Assembly: GCA_023052935.1 (NCBI GenBank)
Contig: CM041292.1
Span: 93,355,169-93,419,168, forward strand
Direction: 5' to 3'
DNA: 64,000 nt
From: Piezodorus guildinii
Taxonomy: Eukaryota; Arthropoda; Insecta; Hemiptera; Pentatomidae
This document shows positions 22,116 through 33,049 of this stretch, piece after piece; position 1 is the stretch's first letter, and each line of letters begins with the position of its first letter. The notes beneath the pieces were generated by a model. That model was given only the letters and a program-made list of their open reading frames with translations. It was not told the DNA's origin and searched no databases. The position numbers were made by a program, and so were the translations under genes.

Positions 22116-22560
22116 ATATAAGGCTTATTAACATTTATTTAATTAATATAATAGTTCTCTAATAACTAATTTCCACCCCTCAGTATCCTCAATACATTAC
22201 ATATTGATATTTTATTAAATTTTTTTTAACATACTTTTTTTTTTATCAGGATGGGTAGTGATACATATTCTTAATTTTCTGATCACATCGTTATAGCAGC
22301 TACTAAATTTTGTCTGTCTTTTAAGATACAAAAGCAGTTTAAATAATCAAAAATATATGATTATATATCATGGTACTTTTGTTTTTAATTAGAATTATGC
22401 TTTTCTTAAAATTCTAAGAAAGTTTGTATGATAAAAACTCATATTGTTAGTGAACAAAATATTGATATTTCAGAGCCCGCAATTTAATAAATCATTAATA
22501 TTCAAATTTGAACTAATAAAATAGTTAAGCGAGGTTGCTCTCTGACATTAGGCCTTTTCC

Positions 22561-22563
<3 letters not shown>
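22116..22563. other. AT-rich intergenic DNA
   Basis: No signal that I can support. Confidence 0.3.

Positions 22564-22630
<67 letters not shown>
22564..22630. repeat. (TA)n microsatellite
   Basis: About 33 uninterrupted TA units directly left of a LINE 3' remnant. Confidence 0.95.
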
Positions 22631-22632
<2 letters not shown>

Positions 22633-22634
22633 TT

Positions 22635-23140
22635 TTTCCTTTATTCACGGTGATTTATAGCGGTATTAAATAAATAAAACAAGTAAGTAGGGATTAACAT
22701 GACATGAAAATAGCTTATCAAAGAACTATCCATTGATAGCATTTCAATAACTATTTTAAGTGACTAAGTCCCGAGGGGAGATGATTAATATTAAAAGAAA
22801 ATATATTATTGGCAGGCGGGTGTGTGTGGGTAGAATGAAAGGAAGTATATCTATTTCGGGATAAGTCTGCCACAAATGAGATATAAAGGTCAATATGGAT
22901 GATGTTATTTGTGTACCAAATAAGTAGCATTAGGATTTTGGATTGTATGGATTGGATGTGGGAGGAATTATATGGCTTGGTAAAACCGCTAAGGTTTTTC
23001 CATATGTCGTAAAGGTCCGATAATTATCTAAATACTCACGTAAATTAGATTTTTGTAATTGACTGGAAGTTTCGAACGATTGTCAAGTAAATGGTAATCA
23101 ATTGATCGATATTTACCAGCAATTTCTTAGCTCCTCAGTT
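22635..23140 (-). pseudogene. Jockey-like LINE (type A) remnant
   Basis: On the minus strand the order LDNRSKLPVNYKNLIYV, RFYQAI, SIQSIQNPN and NATYLVHK corresponds to the type A ORF2 C-terminus, with many stops and indels. It is more decayed than the copy at 26903-27494. The two remnants lie in the same orientation on either side of the foldback element. The 3' UTR part is at 22635-22790. Confidence 0.65.
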
Positions 23141-23168
23141 TATTTTCGTTATAGTTTTAATCAACATA

Positions 23169-23215
<47 letters not shown>
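23169..23215. repeat. (TA)n tract at the left edge of the foldback element
   Basis: Alternating TA up to the start of the inverted arm at 23216. A longer tract borders the right arm. It may be the target or part of the element. Confidence 0.9.
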
Positions 23216-23216
<1 letters not shown>

Positions 23217-23570
23217 CATTTCCAAGTCAAATTCAACCTTTTCCAAGTCAAATTCAACCTTTTCCAAGTCAAATTCAACCTTTTCCATTTCAAATTCAAC
23301 CTTTTTCGATTTCAATAAAATAATAAAAATCAAATTAACATGATTTTATGTTTTAATGGTTATTTTAATTACACCTTGTGTTTTTAACTCTTGTGGCTTG
23401 TTAAATGTTCCCAGGGGCCTTTCCACATATAAGTAGTCACGAATATAATAATAAGTATAACCGATACTTTAATTTTAAGACATTTGCGATACAAGGTCTG
23501 GTAGTCGGATTAGCGGGATTCGTTTTATTTTAGTTTTATAATCGCGGGCGAAAATATTATCAATAGAGGT

Positions 23571-24349
23571 TTATTTTAACTTTTTCGTATTTATTGGATA
23601 GTAGGCTCAGCAGATGCGTTCCCAAAGGTTCATTACCGACCATTCTATTAATTTTAATTGCGCTCGTTCAAATATGGGTTTATTTTAACTTTTTCGTATT
23701 TATTGGATAGTAGGCTCAGCAGATGCGTTCCCAAAGGTTCGTTACCGACCATTCTATTAATTTTAATTGCGCTCGTTCAAATATGGGTTTATTATAACTT
23801 TTTCGTATTTATTGGATACTAGGCACAGTAGCTGCGTTCCCAAAGGTTCGTTACCGATTACACTATTAATTTTAATCGCGCTCGCTCAAATATGGTTTTA
23901 TTATGACTTTTTCGTATTTATTGAATACTAGGCTCAGTAGCTGCGTTCCCAAAGGTTCGTTACCAATTACACTATTAATTTTAATCGCACTCGCTCAAAT
24001 ATGGGTTCATTATTACTTTTTCGTATTTATTGGATACTAGGCACAGTAGCTGCGTTACGGGGGGTTCTTTCCCAACCAGTCTATTAATTATTCGTGCGCT
24101 CACTCAAATATGGGTTTATTATAACTTTTTCGTATTTATTGGATACTAGGCTCAGTTGCTGCGTTCCCAAAGGTTCGTTACCGATTACACTATTAATTTT
24201 AATCGCGCTCGCTCAAATATGGGTTTATTATTACTTTTTCGTATTTATTGGATACTAGGCTCAGTAGCTGCCTTTCCCAAGGTTCGTTACCGATTACACT
24301 ATTAATTGTTATCGCGCTCACTCAATTATGGGTTTATTATAAATTCGTG
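23571..24349 (+). repeat. 109-bp tandem array, left arm (about 7 units)
   Basis: Units start with TTATTTTAACTTTTTCG at 23571, 23680 and 23789, then continue with period 109. Each contains TATTGGATA, CTGCGTTCCC, AAAGGTTCGTTACCGA and CGCGCTCG-type blocks. One unit near 24050-24110 belongs to a second subtype with GGGGGGTTCTTTCCC. Confidence 0.9.
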
Positions 24350-24597
24350 TTTCTTTTCTATGCTAATTTCTGTATTTGTGTTTCGGGACTTTTGTTAGTG
24401 AATGTGTTAATGTATTTTTAGTCAGTTGGTCTAATTTATGTTTATTTCGTGTTTTTTGTAACTTTTCATGTATTGGGTTACCGCTTATCCTTTTTTTCAG
24501 GATAGTAAGTTATCTTTTTGGTTAATATTTTGGAGTTTGATAATAATCAGCTAAACAGAACGATTTTATAAGTACATTCTTATTTGATAAACGTCTA

Positions 24598-25640
24598 CTT
24601 GAGTTAGCGCAATTAAATTTAATAGTATAATCTGTAACGAGTCCTTGGTTACGCAGCGACTGAGCCTAGTATGCAGTAAATACGAACAAGTTAAAATAAA
24701 CCTCTTCTTGAGCGAGAGCACTTAAAATAATTTGAATAATTGGGATAGCAACCCCCGCAACGCATCAACTGTTTGAGCGAGCGTACGAATAATTAATAGA
24801 ATGGTCGGGAAAGAACCCCCCGTAACGCAGCAACTGAGCCTCGTATCCAATAAATACGAAAAAGTTATAAATAACCCATATTTGAGTGAGCGCACGAATA
24901 ATTAATAGATTGGTCGGGAAAGAACCCCCTGTAACGCAGCAACTGAGCCTAGTATCCAATAAATACGAAAAAGTTATAATAAACCCATATTTGAGTGAGC
25001 GCACGAATAATTAATAGACTGGTCGGGAAAGAACCCCCCGTAACGCAGCAACTGAGCCTAGTATCCAATAAATACGAAAAAGTAGTAATAAACCCATATT
25101 TGAGCGAGCGCGATTAAAATTAATAGTGTAATCGGTAACGAACCTTTGGGAACGCAGCTACTGAGCGTAGTATCCAATAAATACGAAAAAGTTATAATAA
25201 ACCCATATTTGAGCGAGCGCGATTAAAATTAATAGTGTAGTCGGTAACGAACCTTTGGGAACGCAGCTACTGAGCCTTGTATCCAATAAATACGAAAAAG
25301 TTATAATAAACCCATATTTGAGCGAGCGCGATTAAAATTAATAGTGTAGTCGGTAACGAACCTTTGGGAACGCAGCTACTGAGCCTTGTATCCAATAAAT
25401 ACGAAAAAGTTATAATAAACCCATATTTGAGCGAGCGCGATTAAAATTAATAGTGTAGTCGGTAACGAACCTTTGGGAACGCAGCTACTGAGCCTTGTAT
25501 CCAATAAATACGAAAAAGTTATAATAAACCCATATTTGAGCGAGCGCGATTAAAATTAATGTATAATCGGTAACGAACCTTTGGGAACGCATCTGCTGAG
25601 CCTACTATCCAATAAATACGAAAAAGTTAAAATAAACCTC
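24598..25640 (-). repeat. 109-bp tandem array, right arm (about 9 units)
   Basis: The same unit in reverse orientation. Units at about 24730-25080 carry the second subtype (GGGAAAGAACCCCCCG). Those at about 25090-25610 carry the first (GAACCTTTGGGAACG), including at least three nearly identical consecutive units around 25200-25530. This points to recent unit amplification or gene conversion in this arm. Confidence 0.9.
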
Positions 25641-26011
25641 TATTGATAATATTTTCGCCCGCGATTATAAAACTAAAATAAAACGAATCCCGCTAATCCG
25701 ACTACCAGACCTTGTATCGCAAATGTCTTAAAATTAAAGTATCGGTTATACTTATTATTATATTCGTGACTAATTATATGTAGAAAGGCCCCTGGGAACA
25801 TTTAACAAGCCACAAGGGTTAAAAACACAAGGTGTAATTAAAATAACCATTAAAACATAAAATCATGTTAATTTGATTTTTATTATTTTATTGAAATCGA
25901 AAAAGGTTGAATTTGAAATGGAAAAGGTTGAATTTGACTTGGAAAAGGTTGAATTTGACTTGGAAAAGGTTGAATTTGACTTGGAAAAGGTTGAATTTGA
26001 CTTGGAAATGC

Positions 26012-26030
26012 TATATATATATATATATAT

Positions 26031-26096
<66 letters not shown>

Positions 26097-26099
26097 TAT

Positions 26100-26151
<52 letters not shown>

Positions 26152-26156
26152 CATAC
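26012..26156. repeat. Long (TA)n tract at the right edge of the foldback element
   Basis: About 145 bp of TA with small interruptions, ending in (CATA)n at 26146-26160. Confidence 0.95.
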
Positions 26157-26793
26157 ATACTATACCACTGACATCATAAAATAAGTGAAGAATTGTGTTT
26201 TATATTTTAACTAATGAAGTATTACCATTGTCCCTTACGGGAGAGAATGTAATTTATTGTATGTTTAATATCCATCCCTAAGCATGGGTGTGTTTGAGAT
26301 ATTCATTTATTTATTATTACTTATTTTTTCACAGCGTTTCTGTTGTTTCGCTAAATATTTCTTCTTTTTTTCTTTTAAATATGGTATGAATGTAATTTCT
26401 TAGCTGTGTTATCATTGTCCTATATGAGACATAATGTAATATTACTCAACAAATATGTACATAATACACATCCCAAATCTGGATGGATTCCAGATCTGTA
26501 ACTTACAACAAATGATGATTTCAATGGCGTGAGATAAAAAAAAAAATTCAACATTTAGTGACACATTTTGTTTCAATAAATACCTAGGCAAGAGACGTTT
26601 TTAGAAATAGAGACGAAGAAATAAGCGAGACGGTATTTTAAAAATGAAAATTTTGGAACTAGGAGGTCTTAATAGTACCGATTAATTGCTCTGATTAATT
26701 CTTCACTTACGGGTTTTCTTCATTTATTATAGTAATAATTAATTTTAAATACATCCTCGAATAGCGTGTGATATAGCCAGTAATTAAGTAATT
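26157..26793. other. AT-rich DNA with a short imperfect duplication
   Basis: CCATTGTCCCTTACGGGAGAG...ATGTAAT (26224-26253) is loosely repeated as TCATTGTCCTATATGAGACATAATGTAAT (26412-26440), quoted in parts. No gene. Confidence 0.3.
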
Positions 26794-26794
26794 T

Positions 26795-26850
<56 letters not shown>

Positions 26851-26870
26851 GAGGGTGTATGTGTGTGTGT
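26794..26870. repeat. (TA)n(TG)n compound microsatellite
   Basis: (TA)12 runs directly into (TG)15, a GGGGAGGG break, then more TG. Confidence 0.95.
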
Positions 26871-26902
26871 TAGTGACTCGCCCTTACTTCGCATGAGTTC
26901 AA

Positions 26903-27494
26903 TTTTTTTTTTTTTTATTTACTTATAGTAATTTACAACTGTATTAAAGAATACAATGAGTAAATATGAGGAATGAAAAAAAAAAAAGTCATGAAAATGT
27001 CTTGAGAAAGAACTACCAAGTGATAGCACTTCACTAACTATTTTAAGGCAGTAGGTCCCGAGACCTCCTTCTTTTCAGTCGCCTTGGAGGGATATCTAAG
27101 GAATATAATTTACGGACAAGCGGGTTTGTATGGGCAGAGATTTTAGAATGAAAAGAGGATTATCACGGGCTAGGTCTGCAAAAAAATGGGATATTAAGGT
27201 CATTATGGAGGTGTTGATTTGTGACAAAATAAGGGGCATTCAGGATTTTGGATTGTAAGGACTGGATGAATCGCGGAAACCTCATTGCGGGAGGAATTAG
27301 ATGGTTTAGTAGAGCCCAAAGGTCGATTCCATATGTCCAAATAGTTCTTATAATAGTGATGTGAATGAGTTGTTTGTAATATACTGTAAGTTTTGTACGT
27401 TTGTCTAGTAAGTGTTGTAGTAATCGATATCTTCGAGCAGTTTCTTGTCGTTTAAGTCTTGTGTGAAGATGTGTACAATTTAAATAAAGAGCCA
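26903..27494 (-). pseudogene. Jockey-like LINE (type A) 3' fragment
   Basis: Starts with a poly(T) run (poly(A) on the element strand) at 26903-26917, then the 3' UTR, then ORF2 C-terminus. The best frame (27163-27495) shows TRLKRQETARRYRLLQHLLDKR, IIRTIWTYGIDLW, SLQSKILNAPYFVTN and HNDLNIPF. There is an extra or rearranged segment after LLNHLIPPAMRFPRF. It is 5'-truncated and lacks the polymerase core. Confidence 0.8.
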
Positions 27495-28309
27495 TGTTTA
27501 AAACATTACACTTTGATCACTTAAGCGTTCATCACTCAGTGATTATGAGTTTATCGTAACTAAATTGCACTCAGCGAGAACATATTATTTTTTTTATAAC
27601 TTTTTTCATTATTATACTTAATGATCGGCAGAATTTATAAATTAGAAACATAAGTTGGTCAATAATATAAAATTGTATAATTTTTTTAAAAATTATTTAA
27701 ACTATTTTACGTTCAAAATGAACAATTCAAAAGACTTTTTAAAAGCTTAATTTAGTATCTATTGGGGTTCTGTATAGTTTACAGGAGAAATCTGTTTTCA
27801 GTAAATAATCTAAAAGCAGAAATAACCATTTATTTTTATATTTTATGGATTTATAACAACTCCCATTCACTATAACGACTAAAGTTGATTTGATAAGTAA
27901 TTTTTTTCTAAAATCTTGAGTATTGTATGAAAGAATATAAAATTTACGCTACCATAAATCATTGTAACTTTCCGCATCACAGTATTATGAATAACATATG
28001 TTTATTGGTTTATGGGCTTATAATAACTTTATATTTTTTTACGACTTATTTTATTGCATATTAACTTTTCTAAAATATTGCGTTTTCCAAATGTATATTG
28101 TACGTTTATATTGCAATTCAGATTTCGGGAAAGATTTTTTTGATGCCTTGATTACAGAAAATTTGAATTTTCCATCTAAAGAAAAACTTAATTTCAATTT
28201 ATCTTTCTTATAAACCTTCAGGAAAGAATGGCATAAATTATTGTGAAAACCGTATCAAAATCCGTGGCGTGGTTTAGAAGAAGTTCGCGGAATCTAAGAA
28301 TAGCGATAT
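27495..28309. other. AT-rich intergenic DNA
   Basis: No supported gene. The frame 27998-28213 has no family signal. Confidence 0.3.
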
Positions 28310-28510
28310 CATTATATAGAAGAGATATACAGTGGAGCACGACCTGGCTACCATTACAGAACCACATGTAATAAATACGGAGTAGAGCGGCTACCGTGCG
28401 GTGATATATTCACCAGTTGACCGTCAACAGAGCAGAGGTCACCGGAGGTGTGCGTCTGTGGGGAGGTGATCTATGGGCTCCCGGCACCTGGTCTGTCCAC
28501 GCCTCTCATT
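28310..28510. promoter_or_regulatory. GC-richer island 5, candidate regulatory element
   Basis: Contains ATGTAATAAATA (about 28366), an AGGTCACCGG nuclear-receptor-like half-site (about 28436), CACCTG and TGCGTCTGTGGGG. It is sharply GC-richer than its flanks and shares nothing with the transposons here. Function is inferred. Confidence 0.35.
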
Positions 28511-28799
28511 ACTCACTGCTAGTATCTCTTACCGTTATCATATACGTATAAACTTAGTAAGCGAAATATCTATCTAAATATATATATATATATATTCCTA
28601 ATTAATACTTTAAAAAATCCGATGCGCGCAACATACGACTTTTACTTACCCCTGTTGCTAAAATCAATTTAAGAATTTTCAAACACAGTTATAGATGAAA
28701 TATAAGGTATGTGAAAGCAAAAAGCCAAAATAATTAATTAAATAATGTTTTAATAGAAACATGTTTTATATTATATAATATATAATACTAAACTTTGCC
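28511..28799. other. AT-rich DNA with short (TA)n
   Basis: A (TA)9 run at 28578-28594. Otherwise no signal. Confidence 0.3.
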
Positions 28800-29005
28800 T
28801 ATACAGGTTTTATTAGGAAAGGGATCTTAAACGAGTACCTGACATCGCAAAGGCTTGGAACCACCTTTTGACGTCCCCTCCGAAGGACGGCATAATCAAG
28901 GATTTTTTACTCCCATCAAAAAATCCTAGAACCACCTGCGGGGGTGAACCCGTGACCTATGGCGTATGAGGCTGTTATGCGTATGGCTACCGGTGATCCC
29001 TGGTC
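28800..29005 (-). mobile_element. tRNA-derived SINE, family 2
   Basis: On the minus strand a tRNA-like head has an A-box-like TAGCCATACG (28980-28989) and a B-box-like GGGTTCACCCC (28941-28951). The body contains GATTATGCCGTCCTTCGG and GGGACGTCAAAAGG, a layout seen in several arthropod tRNA-derived SINEs. It ends near ACGAGTACCTG's complement at about 28825-28800. No long poly(A) is visible, so the 3' boundary is uncertain. The SINE would be transcribed by RNA polymerase III and mobilised by a LINE. Confidence 0.6.
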
Positions 29006-29389
29006 CATGTTGTTCTGTCATATAAATTATTTCTAGTGAATATTTTGGTCATTAAATAAAAGGTTACCAATATATTGTAAGTATGTGGGGTTGGGACCTA
29101 TGACAAAAAAAAAGGAATGGAGCGACGTAAACGATAATTAAAAAAAATATATAAAGAAAAGAATAAAGAATAAAAATCCAAAAACATCCAATGATTTTCG
29201 CAATTCAATGTATTTCATTAACACATACCGTTGGAAAGCTTAAGACTATAGAAAAAATATTATTTGTAAAGGGTAATGTAAAATGACCAATAGGGCTTAA
29301 ACGTATTACTGATTGATAACTGGAAATCTAAATTCACTTTCCTTGCTGTATATTTCGCATATAGGTTAGTGACAGTAATGTAATTTAAA
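29006..29389. other. AT-rich intergenic DNA
   Basis: A fragment ATACCGTTGGAAAGC (about 29227) recurs at about 46024. No other signal. Confidence 0.3.
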
Positions 29390-29660
29390 TTTTATTTTGA
29401 AATTTTTACTATACGTTAGATATTAGGTTGCATTTGTTCTTAGAGGGTTTAAGTCTTCATATTATATCATTAAATATTAATTTTATTTAAAAAGGCCGAA
29501 AATAATGAAAAAATAATAACAAACAGATCTTTTGTTTGTTTGCACGTGTTATTATAATACATCTACCATATTTATGTATATACAATTATGTTAAATAGAA
29601 ACTAAATACTATACTTGAAACACTATAGAAAATAAATTGTACATTAAATCACACACACAC

Positions 29661-29744
<84 letters not shown>

Positions 29745-30190
29745 GTTTTGCCTTTTTTGGGGTTACTTTTTTATTTTCTAATATCCATTTTACGAGTACC
29801 AAGTTCTCTGTACAGGGACCTTCAAGTCCGAGGAAACTAAAAAAAGTACAGAAACGTTAAATTAACAAATAGAAATGTAATGTGTGGTATAATTGCAATT
29901 TTTTGAAAAACAAAACAATTAAATAAACAAATTTTAAGCCTGATAACAGTAAATGGCGGAATCTATCACAAGGTTACAAAAATATTCCATGTATATTCTA
30001 TATAATAAAAACGAATATATTTGCAACACTTTTAATTTTACAATAAAGTTAAATTGTCTAGCTCAAAATAATATAAATAAATTATGATAAAGATATTATC
30101 ATTGTAAATGTAGAGTGAACTATAAAACGGGATGATCTAAAAATCAAAAGGATTAGTTTTTCATTTATGGTTACAAAGCGCAAGAAAAAG
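29390..30190. repeat. Old dispersed repeat, copy 1 of a colinear pair
   Basis: Several landmarks recur in the same order at 35790-36590. They are: CAGATCTTTT-TTTGTTTGCAC; a fragment around GAAACTAAAAAAAG; ATGT-ATGTGTGG; TAACAGTAAATGG; TGTAAATGTAGAGT; TATAAAACGGGATG; and a TACAAAGCGC-like end. The copies are diverged and gapped. An (AC)n(TA)n microsatellite (29650-29741) interrupts this copy. No coding capacity is visible. Confidence 0.55.
29650..29741. repeat. (AC)n(TA)n compound microsatellite
   Basis: (AC)6-7 followed by about 38 TA units. Confidence 0.95.
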
Positions 30191-30467
30191 TATATTTTCA
30201 GCAACTCTAGTAATGTTTATTTCTAAATATTAAACCGGTTCCCAATTTATATTCTTCATGTTTTATTTTGATATTTATAAAATCTTTAGAACAGTTATCC
30301 CTCTCTATTGGTTTTAATACATATCAGTTTTATTATTATATCTATTAACAAAACGAATGAATGTTCAATAACTATTATTGGCACTATATAAAAAAACAAA
30401 TCTTGTTGTAGATAAATATATAATAGATTATTTAATAAAACACATATTTCTATTCAAATTTAATTTA
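30191..30467. other. AT-rich intergenic DNA
   Basis: Its right end (30452-30466) is the upstream member of the imperfect target duplication of the LINE tail that follows. Confidence 0.3.
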
Positions 30468-30597
30468 CAGGAGTGCTGCCATTGGGTAGTTCTTCTTCAA
30501 GTTTGTATCACGCCATTTAACTTTTGTCACATTTACTTATTGTACTTGAAGTACAGTTGTAAATTTCAATAAATGATGTTAAAAAAAAAAAAAAAAA
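30468..30597 (+). mobile_element. Extremely 5'-truncated type A LINE (3' UTR only)
   Basis: Starts GAGTGCTGCCATTGGGTAG, the same 3' UTR start as 61323 onward, and ends with TTGTAAATTTCAATAAATG and a 17-nt poly(A) (30581-30597). It is flanked by TTCAAATTTAATT (30453-30465) and TTCAATTTAATT (30598-30609), a near-perfect target duplication. It is only about 130 bp long, so reverse transcription stopped almost at once. Confidence 0.85.
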
Positions 30598-31099
30598 TTC
30601 AATTTAATTAATTTTTTAACAAGTTATTTTTATCTTTATATGTATTTAAAAATTCTTTAATTGATTTTAACAACGCAGGTATGTGATAGTCGTGTGTTGT
30701 GCGCACCAGATATTTTGTTTTTAAGAGAATTTTACTCTCTCTTTAATACATCATTGATTAAGGACTGTTCTAATTTCTCTATCAACAAAAATTACTGTGT
30801 AATAGACGGAAAAGATTTTTAATCAGCCACCAATAGAAACTAATCGGCTTATATGAACGTCAGAGTGTTAGGATCATCGTCGGATACCCTGTTATGTTTT
30901 TGTGCCAAATAAAAAATTAAAAAAATTGGAAAAAGGAAGACAGATTTATTTTTAAAAACTCGTTCGTTATTCGGGTTTCTAAGTTTCTTGAAACGAGAGA
31001 CCTTACGTTTTGAGGGAGGGAGGTTTACTTTTTCTTGGTCGATTAATATCATTATTAAAAATAACAAATCAAAATTATATTTAATCTTTAAACTAGATT
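30598..31099. repeat. AT-rich DNA with dispersed repeat family F, copy 1
   Basis: From about 30670 the landmarks GTCGTGTGTTGTGCGCACCAG, ATTCGTTATTCGG-like and TTTTGAGGGAGGGAGG recur at 43541-43745. A shorter version is at 44930-45060. The family has no recognised protein. Confidence 0.5.
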
Positions 31100-31580
31100 A
31101 AATTTATCCTTGAGCTTTATTGAGAATTTCCTATGAGCTCGGTTTGCTGTAAACCGAAGGAAGCCAGCGACAATAGTGCCTGGTTTAATAAGGACGAGGC
31201 CGGGGACCACAATGGGAAAATAATTATGCCCGAGATCGATACAGGGCAGTGAATACACTAGTCCGGGCATTATCGTGAGGGTGTAGCAGCGTGTAACTGG
31301 ATTGTAGCATGGCACCGGGCACGATAACGTTACTCAGCCATAAATCAGGGGACCAACTTGGGGCTACTGTTTTTGAGCTACGCCCCCACTCCTTCTCCCC
31401 CGCGCTAGCATCCCTTAGCGCCGCGATATAATTGGCTAAGATAATTGTAGGCTCACTCACACGCGAGCCCATTAGCCAATGGCTAATCAGCACTTAACGC
31501 CTAACTGCTATTGTTAACCAACTGTTAATTAAGTTAAGATAAGGCCTGCACTGGCTCAACGGAACTCCATATCCTACTCC
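31100..31580. promoter_or_regulatory. GC-richer island 6, candidate regulatory element
   Basis: About 480 bp of GC-richer sequence. Motifs: TTAGCGCCGCG, ATAATTGGCTAAG, CCATTAGCCAATGGCTAATC (nested CCAAT/TAATC sites near 31468-31488) and GTTAACCAACTGTTAATTAAG (near 31515, given as two abutting homeodomain/HNF1-like half-sites). Open frames on the minus strand (31088-31493) overlap in two frames and show no family signal. Confidence 0.4.
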
Positions 31581-31696
31581 TACAAGATTTTTGATGATAA
31601 CTAGGAACCGTGCTGTTCGCTATAACTATATTGATCAATATGAAGTTTAATCTGGTATTATAACTGATCTCCTATGCTACAATTATTACATTTGGG

Positions 31697-32600
31697 CAAA
31701 GGTTCCCAATATTTTTCGGTTTGAGGCTCCTTAAATGATCGGATTTTTTTCCGTGGCACCTTAATACATGAGATTTTTTTTCTAAGGTTTTGACATTCTT
31801 GGAAAATTGGAAAACGTTCCCTTTGGTTGGTTGGTTTTTAGATTTTAATGGCACAAAAGATCGCGGTGGTCAGTGCCAGATATATTCATTTTAAAAGATT
31901 AATTTAAAATAAATAGTATTAGTTAAAATAGAAAATACGGGTATAAATTAAAATTATCCATAATAAAAATAAATTAAACAATATTAGCCAAATTTAATAA
32001 TATAAGTATAAGTTGTTTTGAGATAAATAAATGTCAGTTAATATTCTAGAGAAAAAATAATAATAGTTAAAAAAATAAAACAATATTAAAAATAATAGTA
32101 AATTAAAAAATAATCAATATTGAAAATAAAAGATGAAGTAAGGGCAAAACGATTTCCATTTCAACAGCGAAAAATCAAAAAACAGATACTTGCTATTTTT
32201 CTTGGGGTAATATAAAATATGTAGTGTTAAATGTTTCGGTAATATCCGTATTAATAATGTAGAACCATGGGGTTATGTTAGTTGGAAAATAAATTAAACA
32301 AGAATATTGGAGTGAATATTTGTAGATCTTTGCCACTAAACAGGGGATATTTCTTGTTTACTGACATCCAAAAATCAGAATGTCCCATGCAGAAACATTT
32401 TATCTTTAGATTACTTAGCAAGAGATTTTTCTCCTAAAAAAGTAAATTCTGGTTGAGCTTTGGCTCTAAATGGGTCTTGAATCTATTTAGATTTATCATT
32501 ATTATTGTTAATTAGAAATTCGAAAAAAAATCAGGAAATAGTTTCATGGCATATTTCGAGACGCCTTGAGGAGCCGCAGCGCACACTTTGAGAATCACTG
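31697..32600. mobile_element. Non-autonomous hAT element, 904 bp, with perfect 8-bp target duplication
   Basis: The left end CAAAGGTTCCCAA (31697) and the reverse complement of the right end CAGTGATTCTCAA (from 32600) form a short imperfect terminal repeat of the CAGxGGTTCxCAA kind typical of hAT elements. Both sides carry CATTTGGG (31689-31696 and 32601-32608), the 8-bp duplication expected for hAT. Subterminal GGCTCCTTAA (31728) and GAGGAGCCGCAG (32568) add to the symmetry. The inside is AT-rich with no transposase, so movement would need an enzyme supplied elsewhere. Confidence 0.85.
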
Positions 32601-32608
32601 CATTTGGG

Positions 32609-33049
32609 GGATTATCAGAAAGACTATATTTTTTATGTCAATGTGCTATTTTAATTGCCTCATAATAACACGATTACTTCTGGTATCTGAATTTAATTAG
32701 CCTATTATGAACTTAAGTTGCTGCAGAATAGGATTTGACTAGTTGTTTATTTCATACAATTAGAAACGTGATTCTTATAATGAAGACACGCTTAAGGTCA
32801 GTCTCAAAGTTTATATAATTTACAAGTGCTTATTATGCTGTTATGAACTTTATTTTGTGCGATTTAGACAATCTAAGTGAGTGTGTTTCATTATTTAATA
32901 GAAAATTGAGATATCCAAAAGAAGTAAAGCGTTTACACATCACCAATAGCCGCCCAGAGCTTTTGGCTTTGTACCGATATATCAGCCCCTGAAATGTCTC
33001 TACTTTCCTTAGATTCTGTCATCCGAAATTCAGAAAAAAATAGGAACAG
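32609..33049. other. AT-rich intergenic DNA
   Basis: No supported gene. The last 120 bp are less AT-rich and may already belong to the LINE ORF1 that follows. Confidence 0.3.

Larger units (their letters stand above)
23216..26011. mobile_element. Foldback-type element with tandem-repeat arms
   Basis: About 2.8 kb forms one large inverted repeat. From the outside in, each arm has: GCATTTCC ends; 21-bp tandem units containing CAAGTCAAATTCAACC (four left, five right); a unique stretch of about 270 bp (23300-23570, mirrored at 25640-25925); and 109-bp tandem units (about seven left, nine right). A loop of about 250 bp (24350-24597) lies between the arms. The arms differ in length (about 1134 and 1414 bp). 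No transposase is encoded. Arms built of internal tandem repeats are typical of Drosophila FB foldback elements, but I recognise no shared sequence. The whole unit lies between (TA)n tracts, so a target duplication cannot be defined. Confidence 0.85.

Noticed and set aside
24765..25004. 79-codon minus-strand frame
   Set aside because: It is a reading of the 109-bp tandem units with internal repetition.
25863..26184. Three overlapping frames rich in I/Y and KVEFDLE repeats
   Set aside because: They are translations of (TA)n and the 21-bp tandem units of the foldback element.
31088..31493. Two minus-strand frames in island 6
   Set aside because: Overlapping different frames with no family signal; regulatory DNA is the simpler reading.
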